From: Paraspadella gotoi
Lineage: Eukaryota; Chaetognatha
Direction of reading: 5' to 3'
Length of the DNA stretch: 64,000 bases
Assembly (NCBI GenBank): GCA_051294375.1
Contig: CM119265.1
Span: 20,120,966 to 20,184,965 of the forward strand
This document shows positions 54,229 through 63,429 of the stretch, piece after piece (position 1 is the stretch's first letter; each line of letters starts with the position of its first letter). The notes under the pieces are model-generated. The model searched no databases and was not told where the DNA came from. It worked only from the letters and a program-made list of their open reading frames with translations. Made by a program: the position numbers and the translations under genes.

Positions 54229-54275
54229 GGTTACCTAAAAAAATAAAGTACAAATAACAAAAACGAAAATTTTAA

Positions 54276-56243
54276 TTAAGTTGAAGGTAATGAAACATTA
54301 GCTTCAGTAATATAAGTGATTTCTTTTTGATTTATATGATGAACAAACATAAGTTTTGAAATAGTTTCATTCAAGTTCAAAATTTCATTTTTTTGTTCTT
54401 GATTTAAAGCTTTTAAATTGTCGTACTCAGTTTTAAATTCTTCATTGAGTTTTTTCAATTTTTTTAGTTTAGAATTCAGCCGATTTACCATTATTTTTTG
54501 TTTTTCAATTACTTTATAAGACTCTTTTTCGATAGTCATTTGATTTTTTTCTTTAAATATAAGTTTTTCAGTAAGTTCTTCCAAACGCTGATTTAAAGCA
54601 AGGCATTCGTTTTTTAGCAAAAACATCAATTCAGATTGTTGACTGGCGAAATTCCTCAACCCTGTCAAATCTTTTCCATATTCACTCTTGATATTTAGGA
54701 TCGTTGCTTGCAATTTCTTTTCCACTTGATTTGCTTGTAACTGAATTTCTTGTAAGTCTTCGAAATGAAACTTTTGTACAGTTTCTCTTTTCATTTTATT
54801 TAAACAAGCTTCTCTTTCCGCATTAGTAACTTTTTCTTGTAATTTTAAACATTCAGTTTTTGATTCACTTAATTCTTCAGAAAACCGATGCGATTTTTCC
54901 TTATAAATTTTTATTTCGTTAGCAAGACTTGTCTCTAACAATTGCTTTGACACTTTTAATTCATGCAGTTCTTTTTTTGCGGAGAATAGTTCTTGTAAAA
55001 TTGATTCAACATTTTTACTTGGATTTCTATCATCTTCGCATATATCTTCAATACTTTCTTCACTTTTTGACTCTTTATATGTCACCAACTTTAACAATTT
55101 TGAATTTGACATTTCCAATCTCTGACGCAAACGGAGAATCTCTTCTTCGCAAACTTTTATTTGCTTTCCTAATTCGGCTTTTTTGGAGTTAAACGCCGCA
55201 TCTTTTTCGTCAAATATCTTTTTGCTTTCAAGCTTCATCGATTCGATCGCCCTCTCCCGATCGTCCTGTAACCTCTGCACTTCTGCAATTAGTTTATTTT
55301 CACGCAACGTCGACTCCTCCTTGTCCAGCAGTGTCGAGTCCACCATTTTAACGGTTTTTTTCAATTCTTTTATCAAATCGTCCTCCCTAGCCTTACCCTC
55401 GGACAATTTCTCAGTCAACTCAAACACACTTTTTGTCAGTCGATCTTTTTCGGCCGTCAACTCGACCAAGGCCCCTCTTCGAGCGGCAGCCGTAACATCT
55501 TCCTTAGATTTCTCTAAAGTCTCGACTTGCGATCGAAGATCCTTGATCCGCCTTGTCGCATCCGCATTTTCCGTCTCCAACGTCGCGATCTTTGCCTCCA
55601 ACTTCGTTTTCTCCAAACCCAAAGTCTTCTTGGACTTTTCCAATTCCGCGCGTAAACGTTCTCCCAACTCTTCGGTCAAGGATCGGTCTTCGTGCTCGGT
55701 CTCGCCGCCTTCCACTACCACATCCAACAGACTTCGCTTCAACTCGGCTCGCAAACTTTCGATCTCCGCGGTCAGAGCCCGAATCGTCCGCTCCCTCATG
55801 TCCGATTCCGAACGAAAACCCTCCCGCTCCTTCTCAAGAAAGTGAACATAGTTGAGTAATGAGTTGATGTAGGGTATCAATTCGTCCACGGCCATCGAGA
55901 TATTCGACGGGGGCGCCTTGGAAATCGTCTCGGATTTGTAATGTGGCCTCGCCCGCGGATCTGAGGATTGTTGGCGCAAACCCATTCGCAGCATTTCGCC
56001 CCTCAACTTCTCTACGACGTCGACCTCCGGTAGATCGAGAGAATCTCCGAGAGTTCTCGAGTCGCGCGTCCGACGTAACGGGTCCCCTTCGTCGACGGCG
56101 GCATCGGATAGAGGCGGAAGCGCCGTGGAGGGAGGAGATTGAGGACGGAAGTCCCGATCTGTGCGATTTAGTTGTCCGCTTGACAACGAAAACAAAAGAT
56201 CATCGAGTTTTCTATGGGCTTTCTCTCGAACCTCACGACTCAT
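54276..56243 (-). CDS. Long coiled-coil protein, function unknown
   Basis: Single exon, 655 aa from the ATG at 56,243 (MSREVREKAHRK). About 90 residues of disordered Pro/Ser/Arg sequence follow, then a short conserved-looking helix (MAVDELIPYINSLLNYVHFL, about 115-135) and almost continuous coiled coil from about 140 to 640. It resembles centrosomal or cytoskeletal scaffold proteins, but I cannot assign a named orthologue. The 5' half (to about 55,190) is GC-rich with C/G-ending codons and the 3' half is AT-rich, a sharp shift within one exon. Its stop lies 47 bp before the N4BP2 ATG, and ATTAAA just after the stop could serve as a poly(A) signal. Confidence 0.85.
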   Translation of the reverse strand: MSREVREKAHRKLDDLLFSLSSGQLNRTDRDFRPQSPPSTALPPLSDAAVDEGDPLRRTRDSRTLGDSLDLPEVDVVEKLRGEMLRMGLRQQSSDPRARPHYKSETISKAPPSNISMAVDELIPYINSLLNYVHFLEKEREGFRSESDMRERTIRALTAEIESLRAELKRSLLDVVVEGGETEHEDRSLTEELGERLRAELEKSKKTLGLEKTKLEAKIATLETENADATRRIKDLRSQVETLEKSKEDVTAAARRGALVELTAEKDRLTKSVFELTEKLSEGKAREDDLIKELKKTVKMVDSTLLDKEESTLRENKLIAEVQRLQDDRERAIESMKLESKKIFDEKDAAFNSKKAELGKQIKVCEEEILRLRQRLEMSNSKLLKLVTYKESKSEESIEDICEDDRNPSKNVESILQELFSAKKELHELKVSKQLLETSLANEIKIYKEKSHRFSEELSESKTECLKLQEKVTNAEREACLNKMKRETVQKFHFEDLQEIQLQANQVEKKLQATILNIKSEYGKDLTGLRNFASQQSELMFLLKNECLALNQRLEELTEKLIFKEKNQMTIEKESYKVIEKQKIMVNRLNSKLKKLKKLNEEFKTEYDNLKALNQEQKNEILNLNETISKLMFVHHINQKEITYITEANVSLPST

Positions 56244-56436
56244 GACAAACCGGAACACCTTCGACTCATGCGATTTTTACAGAAAAGATTTTCCGAATTT
56301 CACTAATAAAAGATAGGGAACAGCAAATTTGTGTATAATTTTATTATACAAACAAAAAAATATTGGTTTCGGAAGAAAACAGTCATATAAATAATGATAA
56401 ATGTTATCCATCAATCCGTCCGTTAGTTCCGTACGC

Positions 56437-58734
56437 TCATTCGAATCCCTGCCAGTCACTATGTTCCGAATCGTCCGCGGCAAGATCGGCGTCGTAACCG
56501 ACGCTTTTCACGCCGGACTTCAACGCCGGGGTTCCCTTGTCTTTTCCCAAGACCCGCGCGTTGATTTGGAGCCGGAGAATCGGCGACTGGGCATTCGGCG
56601 AAGTCGATTCGGAACCTCGCGACAATACGGAGAAGGTCAGTGTCTCTCGCATCAGTTTTTCTGAGTAAAAAAAAAAAAAATGGTTAAACTTCAATCAATA
56701 TCAGATTTTTCAGATTCAAATTTATTCATTATCTTTCCTTCTATCTCTTTTCAGTTCATTTTTTCATTTGCTTCTATTAACTAAGGCTTGTTAAAACCAG
56801 ATGACATATATTACTCGTTAAAAGAAGAATAGATACTAGATACTACTAAATCAAGGTATCAATTATAATGAAGCGAATTTTTTCTTCTTTTTTAGATTAA
56901 TATTTTTTTGTAATTCAGGCCTCACATCCGGAACTAAGTTTTCTTTTTTTTCGTTTGAACCGATAATTCAATTTCTATATTTTAGAACGCAGGTTTCTCG
57001 CCCAAAATTTTTACTCGAGTCGAAGAAGCCTTTTGTATTTGTATGGGCAAAAAATAAAAAATAAAAAAAAAATAAAAATAAAGTCGGATAATTTTAGACG
57101 AGAAACTAATTTAGAGAAATTTGAAAGGAAATATGAGTGCAGACAAAACTGCCAATATATACAGGATATATAGATGGATTGAAACTCGAACTTTCCGGAA
57201 AGATCCTGATCAGCGATATTTTTGTGGTTTCCATTGTTCATGAGTCAGGGCCAAGGATGGTAAGCGTCGGGATTGCAGGGAAGGTGTTAGGGTTTGGTTC
57301 AAGATAAAAAAAAACTTAAGAAACGCTATCGTTTATATTAAAACAAAAAATTAAAAAATTAAAAAGAAAAAATGCCTCTACATTTTATATTTCACCTTTT
57401 TACAAATAAAAAGGTAGACTTCAAAACGTTTAATAATCAATTTTTCTCTGTTAGGTATTTCCGACCAAAAAAATAAAGCCTATTAGTTTTCAATTATAAA
57501 TTCATGTCGGTTTCTTTTTTGACAACGATATTCTCCTCTCTTAATTAAAAACGCGACACTTAATCATCACTCACTTAGTGTTATTAGTGATTGTCAAAGT
57601 TTCGCCATGAATGAGCAGCTACAAATGTCAAGTTTTTTTAGTTCAAGTCGAATTCTCCGTTTCATTTCTTTGAATTTTACTACATAGTCGAAACCCGAAA
57701 TATGAGATCAGTTTTTCAAAAATCGTTTTCACGTATATACTATATAGCTCTATAGATGATATTTATTTTTAATTCTATTAAAAAGAGTTATAAAATTTTC
57801 ATTGCGAAATGAGTGTATGACTGTACGTATAATAATGATAAAATAAATCCTTTCACCGTTTCGAAGTAAAAAAATAAACCTTTTATTTTATGACTATTCT
57901 ATTCTTTGACCTTGTGTTGGGGGTAGAGGGAAGCAGCGACTTTGTGAAGTTGAACCTTATTTTGCACTGCCATCGTCTGCAATTCCAACCGATGTTAATT
58001 TTTTGAACTTCGGAAGATAATTTTTTTAAACTAAATTTAATTAAAAGCACAACCAAAGTTCATTTTCACTTCAATACTTACCCCGTTTCGGCATCTATCA
58101 CTGCCCGAACCCATTATGGAATTCATTATAAATCATACATGTCATTTCTCTGGTTGAACTTCACTCAAAATAGGGCTGAATTTAGCTTCGATTTAGTAGA
58201 CGGTAAATATTAGATTTCTTTCCGTAATATGAATCTAAAGCATATACTCCGAGTAACAATACTAGTTATAAATAAATGAAATTAGTAATTTTGAATGATA
58301 TTAAAAATAAAAAAAAAAACAATCTTGATAATTTTGAAAAAGACGCTATCGATACTCGTGGGAAAAGCAAAATAGGCTAAATAATAACCTTAACCGTCAC
58401 CTCATTAATTATTTGATGAGTAATGCGAAAAAGGAGATCACAAACCTTTGGCCGCTGTGAAGGCGAGTTTGAATCGACGACCCCCACCATCCTCGGAGGA
58501 TCTTTCTTCGACCGACTCAACCCGGACGTGAAGATTTTGTAGCGGATCGAAATCGAGAGAGCTACCGCCGAACCGGTCGTCGACGACGAAGCAAATCTCG
58601 TACTTGTGATTGTGCTTAAGAAATCCAAGGTTGACTGCGAACAAATCACCGCCCATGTCCCTCACCACTACGCTGGATTCGTGACTTAAAGAAACGGAAC
58701 CCTCTGCCTCGGCGAATTTCACCGAACATGACAT
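56437..58734 (-). CDS. ADISSP: ADISSP / C20orf27 (UPF0687) homologue
   Basis: Two exons, 58446-58734 and 56437-56660, joined in phase 1, 170 aa (human 174). The human protein is an adipose-secreted signalling protein without a classical signal peptide. Conserved: the first exon has VRDMGGDLFAVNLGFLKHNHKYEICFVV (compare human SSFLVKVGFLKILHRYEITF); the second has LRLQINARVLGKDKGTPALK with GVKSVGYDADL and the diagnostic C-terminus DSEHSDWQGFE (human DSEHSDWHGFD). The intron is 1.8 kb and AT-rich. The ATG lies 80 bp below the glutaredoxin stop; the gap contains AATAAA (58,761-58,766 as TTTATT) and a run of seven T followed by CACCGAAG directly before AAATG. Confidence 0.93.
56661..58445. other. 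ADISSP intron
   Basis: 1.8 kb AT-rich intron. A 24-codon minus-strand frame at 57,899-57,973 follows an acceptor-like TTGCAG and is noted only as a curiosity. No repeat family seen elsewhere in the window lies here. Confidence 0.65.
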
Positions 58735-58814
58735 TTCTTCGGTGAAAAAAATTGGAAATATTTATTCGGAGGATTTGTATTTTTTAGAAAAGTGCCTCTT
58801 CCTTTAACATTCAG

Positions 58815-58961
58815 TCATTGAGCGCAGTTGGGGCAGTGAATGTTCTTTTCCTTAAGGAGCTTTTGAAGTCGTCCTTGTTCGAACATTGTCACGGTGTCGT
58901 CTCCGCCTCCGATGCACTGCCCGCCGACAAACACTCGAGGAACGGTTCGGGCTCCCGTCAT
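58815..58961 (-). CDS. Glutaredoxin, C-terminal exon only (partial)
   Basis: One exon of 48 codons ending in TGA, entered through an acceptor of ten T plus CAG. It encodes TGARTVPRVFVGGQCIGGGD, then DTVTMFEQGRLQKLL: the TVP cis-Pro loop and GG-D glutathione-binding motif of classical dithiol glutaredoxins. The tail HCPNCAQ is unusual. The N-terminal exon with the CPYC/CPFC active site was not found in the 1.25 kb upstream before the divergent plus-strand gene. Either the first exon lies in a long intron beyond the window logic used here, or this is a broken copy. No start codon is assigned. Confidence 0.7.
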   Translation of the reverse strand: MTGARTVPRVFVGGQCIGGGDDTVTMFEQGRLQKLLKEKNIHCPNCAQ

Positions 58962-60212
58962 CTGAAAAAAAAAACGAGGAAGGGTCAGGAGCAAAGAAAG
59001 CATCCAGTTTGTTTCTATAGGAGAGACGGAAGCTAAAATTTTCAGCGAAAAGTATATAGTACCGGACACTAAAAGGGGGCGTCAAAGAGCGAATAAAGTT
59101 TCGACGAATTAAAACAATTTCACCTTTTTAGGGTAGGGGAAACACTTTTGTGAGGTTTTTTTTACGCCTACAAGCATATCTCAAGGACGGCTCCGCTCTA
59201 TCTCAAGGACAGCCGCGAGGGACCCTTCAAGAGGGGGAGTGGGTTCTGAACAGGATCTCTCCAGTGATTATTTCTACGGCTAGTCCTAATATCTATTAAA
59301 TTAAATATAAATTAATTCAAAGATAAAAGAAATCAGAGTAAGCGTTCTTCAACAAACTAAAAAAGTTGCTATAAATTTTTTTTTAAAGTCAAGTTATCAT
59401 GCATTTTCTCATGTGAAAATTAACCCGCAAGCGACACATCTTTATGAACACCTGTTCAATCCGTCGGGGAAATGAAAGATTTTTTTTTCAAAGCAAAAAC
59501 TCCCACAATTATGTATAAAAAGTGAGTCATTTAATAGTTTAAAAAATTTCTTTACGGATTATAACAACTTAAACGCACCCAAGTATTTTTTTAAAAATTA
59601 GATTAAATTTAACGTCTTAAATCATGATAACCGTTCAAAACAGGTCGCAAAGAATGTTGGTTTGGTTAGTCACTGAATGAAACGGTCATTCTCCTGGGTT
59701 CTTTTGAGATAAAATTCTCAGTTTCTTTCTCTTTCTTTCTCTCTCTCTCGTTCGGAGTCGTGTAACGTCAATCATGCGATGTACCTATTCTTATTCTTCT
59801 CTCGTCGTCGTCGTCCTACCCCTCCTCCTCCTCCTCATCTTCCTAATCGTTCTCTTCCCTCTCTTTATCCTTATTCTTCGATCCCTCATGCCATTTTTTC
59901 ACTCGCTTACAACACGAGAAACTTTGAAACTGAAAAGGAGAAACGGGTTTTCTCGTCTTCGACAAAAAAAAAAAATTAGCAAGAAAAAAATGAAATTAAA
60001 AGAAAGAACCAATCCCCGTTAATTAGTTTCCTTCGCACTCTCTTTCTCTTTCAACTTTAAACTTCGCTTCGTTTTAAAAATGACTGGGAAACTCGGAATA
60101 ATTCCTCGCCATTCTCGTCGGCTTTTTGTAGCGTTAGGATGACCGCGGCTGAAAAGCCAAAAAGAAGACGCGCGCTCGGGAAAAAAAAGATTAGGCTGGC
60201 GAGTGCAGCGTC
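58962..60212. other. Divergent intergenic region
   Basis: 1.25 kb between the glutaredoxin exon (minus) and the glycosyltransferase-like gene (plus). It has an imperfect tandem ATCTCAAGGAC at 59,178 and 59,203, a CT-rich stretch at 59,725-59,755 and a TCGTCGTCGTCC/CTCCTCC run at 59,803-59,835, probably the promoter and 5' UTR of the plus-strand gene. No CxxC-encoding exon was seen. Confidence 0.6.
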
Positions 60213-63200
60213 ATGGATTTCAAACCGTCGACGATAATCGAGGCCGCACTAAACATGAAATTCAAGTCACGCCTCATTGCGCTTCTCACGTTCTCCATTG
60301 GCTTCAACGTTGCCAGCATTTTATTGTCTTTCCTTCACAGTTACGGCAACGAAGGAAAAAGTAGGTGGCTTACATAGTGCAATAACAAATCATACAGAAA
60401 TTTACAACTTACATATTGTAACATAACTAGTTATGGAGAAAACTTATTTTCTCTCGTTTCATGTCGTTCGCTCCACGATTCTAGTTATTCTGGTTGGGCT
60501 AACTATTACACTATTACACAGTGGGAAACGAGACTACGAAGAAGCTTATTGTCGACGATATCATATCGCTGGACCAAACGGGAGAACGTTCACAGAGATT
60601 AATGAGAGCGATTCAAAATTCGGCCGCGTCCAATGAGCTCGGGAGGGCCACCAGCTCCGGTGAGCAAATAAGGATTTGACGAGACCCAAGTAAACGTGAA
60701 ATTAATTTACTTAAGTTTCGTAGCAGCGACATTTTCTGCACCAGAAACCCTCAGCAAAAGCAAATCTCCAAAATCTACCCTCCGAAAAAGTACAACGACA
60801 ACGAAGTCTTCCACTACTTCAAGTACAACGACAACCACACGGTGGAAGGCACACGGCTACCCTTTCAAAAACGTGCACAGCATGGCCTATCGATCGCTAA
60901 GCATTACTAACAAGAATTCTCCGCTCAAAGTAACGTCTAAACTGTTTATTAACAAAACGCAAATATAACCCACCTCCTTTTCCCCAGGTAATACTGTTCG
61001 ACGTAAACAACTTGATGAACTACACCAGAAAGGCGCTGCCCTCCGTCGCTCATTATCTCTCGCCTTCCGGCGACCATCTCGAAAACCAGACCTTCTTATC
61101 TCAGGTGATTTCTCCCCGCAGCAGCAGCGGCCGCCGTCGCAGGGTGGCGGAAGTTTTTGGCGGACCAGTGTTAGAAACGACTGTGAGAAAGAAAGGGGGA
61201 GATGGGCATTTCGGCGCATTTGCCCTCTACCACCAAAATTCCTCGTCCGCATTTTATGGTCAAAAGAGGTTGGAAATCGAGAGATCCAAGTGGAAAAATA
61301 ACATTCTTCGTTCGAGTGACGACCAAGAAAAAGGAAGAGGAGAGCTAACAGGAATTTCAGCGATATTTTCATTCGTTTTAACAAAAGATTTCCCTTGTTA
61401 TTTCGTTCGTTTTTTTTCTCCTCTATTTTAAATTCAATTAAATTCGAGTTTTCTTAGTTATTTAGAAGCTGGGTGTCAAGTCCACTCTTTCGTCCCTCAA
61501 TTTTTTCCCCCTAATAAAAAAAAAAAAGATCGGTCCCTCCAATGTTGCGCCGCAGTGACTTTCTTTTCACGTGTACACGTGATTATATGACAATGAAATT
61601 TATATATAAGTCTTATGATTGATCACTTTTTTGCAAAGTTTCAACCCGACCCTGCAAGAAATATCCCGCATTTACTTTTTGATTTAGACGCAATTAGTAA
61701 TATCTTACTAGTCTGCCAAGTATTAACTAAAATGACTCGGTATTTCGTATATTTACATATATTTTGGACATGTACTGCATTAGAATTCTATGCTTTTTTA
61801 ACGATGGACAGACATACCGACCGACCCACCGAAAAGTGACTTAGAGTTGCTCCGCGAGTACTCGACAAAGGTTAGGGACCAACTCATTAAAATTTCGACT
61901 ATTAGTTTTTTAGTTTAAGCAATCATTTTCAAAAAAAATTACATTATACGTCTTGATGAATACATTAAATGTTACTTATCTTTTTTCGAATTATAAAAAA
62001 AAATTTTAATTCTAAAAATAATTCTAAAATAATAAAATCATCGAAAGATGATAACAATTTTTTATGGTTTTTCTTATTTTTGACTTATCATAAAAATATT
62101 TAAAAAAGAATTATTCTTTGTGTAGACAACTTTCTATGAGCTAGCTGAATGTGGTCTTAAAATTTAAAAATTTCATATGAATAAATATTAAAAAAAATTA
62201 TTTGGGTATATAACCATATAATAATTTTTTTATCCATTGAAAGTATACTTAAAAATGTATAAATTTTCGTTTTGAGCATTCTAAATTTTTGACTCACCCC
62301 ATTGTGTGGGGCTACCCCTACTGATGTGAATTCGATTCGACGAATGTTCTATTTCTCACACAGAATGACATCATAAAGGCCAAGGTAGCGCCCGCTATTG
62401 TTATCGCAATAGATTACGCAAATTACGATGTCGCCAAGGCAACTATTCGCGACATTCACCAAAAGTTGCTACCTAAAGGATTCCAATTCATTATTTATAA
62501 CACTGGTGAGATAAAAATAAATTGTATATATAATTTAGTTATTGATGTAAAACCTATTTTATCCTTTTTCGTCAGGTATGAGTAGAAGACAGTTGGAACG
62601 ATTGAGAATGTTCTGCCTTTGCTCATTAGAAACACTAGACTTTTCGAGGTAAGCAAAACCGATTTCTACTTCAAATAAATACATAAATCGTATTTTTTAA
62701 ATTGATTTCTCAACAACCGTCTTTCGCTTCAGACTGCCTCTTCATGTGCGAAAGAGTAAAAGCCGCCTTCGTCCACTGATTGTCTGGGATACTCTCTTTC
62801 GATTGCAAAAAAACGGCGTGTGGTGGTTCGAACCCGGTTCACGCATTTCACTCGACGGTGCTCCTCGGCCATCCGTCGCCGATAAGAACGCTTCCACCCA
62901 ACGTTCCGATCCCTGGACCAACTTCCTGTCGCGCGGTCTCAAACTGGGTCTTAATTTCCTGTCAGCGGCCGAACTGCCCTTAAAGGGCGGGGGGAAGCCG
63001 GCTTACCCGCCGGGAGTTCACTCGAAGTGCGTGACCCACCCCAACACGTTCATTGCCATGAACAGACAATATCATATTCACTTCACCTCTTCTCCACCCA
63101 TCGAATTGTCAATGTTTCTTTTGTTTCGCACTGAACTGACCGTAAAGGGTTTTCTGCTGCCCTCGGTCGTCTGCGTTCTCGACGAAAGTTGCGTGGCGCC

Positions 63201-63429
63201 CAACGCCACGACGCCCGCCTGTGATAATAGTCGCGACGGAATGACAAAGACGCTGGCGTCGCCGAGCACCAAGAACTCATGGTGCGGGTGCCACGCCCAC
63301 GAGCGAAGCGTCATGTCCGCCGCTCTTCACCGTTTATATCACTGGAACAAGAATCTCCTTGCGAAGCCCGCCGAATTCGCTTTCTTCGCCATGTCGCCGG
63401 GCGACCTCTCCGGCAAAAACTACTTCTAA
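60213..63429 (+). CDS. Type II membrane glycosyltransferase-like protein (DUF1647-like)
   Basis: Seven exons: 60213-60360, 60522-60659, 60727-60929, 60988-61104, 62364-62505, 62576-62648 and 62733-63429, 505 aa. A short cytoplasmic N-terminus (MDFKPSTIIEAALNMKFKSR) precedes one signal-anchor span at about 21-42 (LIALLTFSIGFNVASILLSF). A Ser/Thr-rich stem (KSTTTTKSSTTSSTTTTTR) follows, as in Golgi enzymes, with Asn-X-Ser/Thr sites in the lumenal part (NYT, NQT, NAT). The catalytic-like region has PAIVIAIDYANYD, FQFIIYNTGMS, CSLETLDFSRLP, RPLIVWDTLFRLQKNGVWWF and paired cysteines in the last 120 residues. The pattern fits DUF1647-type invertebrate proteins with a nucleotide-sugar-transferase-like layout; the activity is inference. 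All splice joins are in phase. Intron 4 is 1.26 kb because it carries two repeats. Confidence 0.85.
61544..61864 (+). mobile_element. Palindrome-ended element, copy 2 (right end truncated)
   Basis: Starts GTTGCGCCGCAGTGAC and ends within the palindrome at GAGTACTCG, so only half of the terminal palindrome remains. Shares TTTTCACGTG, GGACAGACATACCGACCGAC and GTTGCTCCGCGAGTACTCG with copy 1. Confidence 0.75.
62037..62320 (+). mobile_element. Hairpin-repeat family, copy 3 (truncated)
   Basis: Same orientation as copy 2 (23,880-24,330); lacks the first 130 bases. ATCATC-GAAA-GATGAT is retained at 62,037-62,052 and the subterminal hairpin is mutated by one base at 62,292-62,307. It ends GCTACCCCTA. 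Confidence 0.8.

Larger units (their letters stand above)
61105..62363. other. Intron 4 of the plus-strand gene, carrying two repeats
   Basis: It contains copy 2 of the palindrome-ended element (61,544-61,864) and a truncated copy 3 of the hairpin family (62,037-62,320). All other introns of this gene are under 165 bp. Confidence 0.8.

Noticed and set aside
57899-57973. 24-codon ORF in the ADISSP intron after an acceptor-like TTGCAG
   Set aside because: Too short to judge, and no frame-compatible splice to ADISSP exon 1 exists.
59774-60022. Plus-strand 82-codon frame with a hydrophobic run of Leu, Val and Ile
   Set aside because: It is produced by a TCGTCG/CTCCTCC low-complexity stretch and ends in Lys runs; it fits a 5' flank better than a gene.
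60727-60929. An alternative frame of exon 3 of the plus-strand gene reads as a plausible polar protein
   Set aside because: It runs into a stop before the only usable donor and does not match the incoming phase; the Ser/Thr-rich frame does both.
62826-62842. GGTTCGAACCC, like a tRNA T-arm
   Set aside because: It lies inside a well-supported coding exon (WWFEPGS) and no cloverleaf surrounds it.
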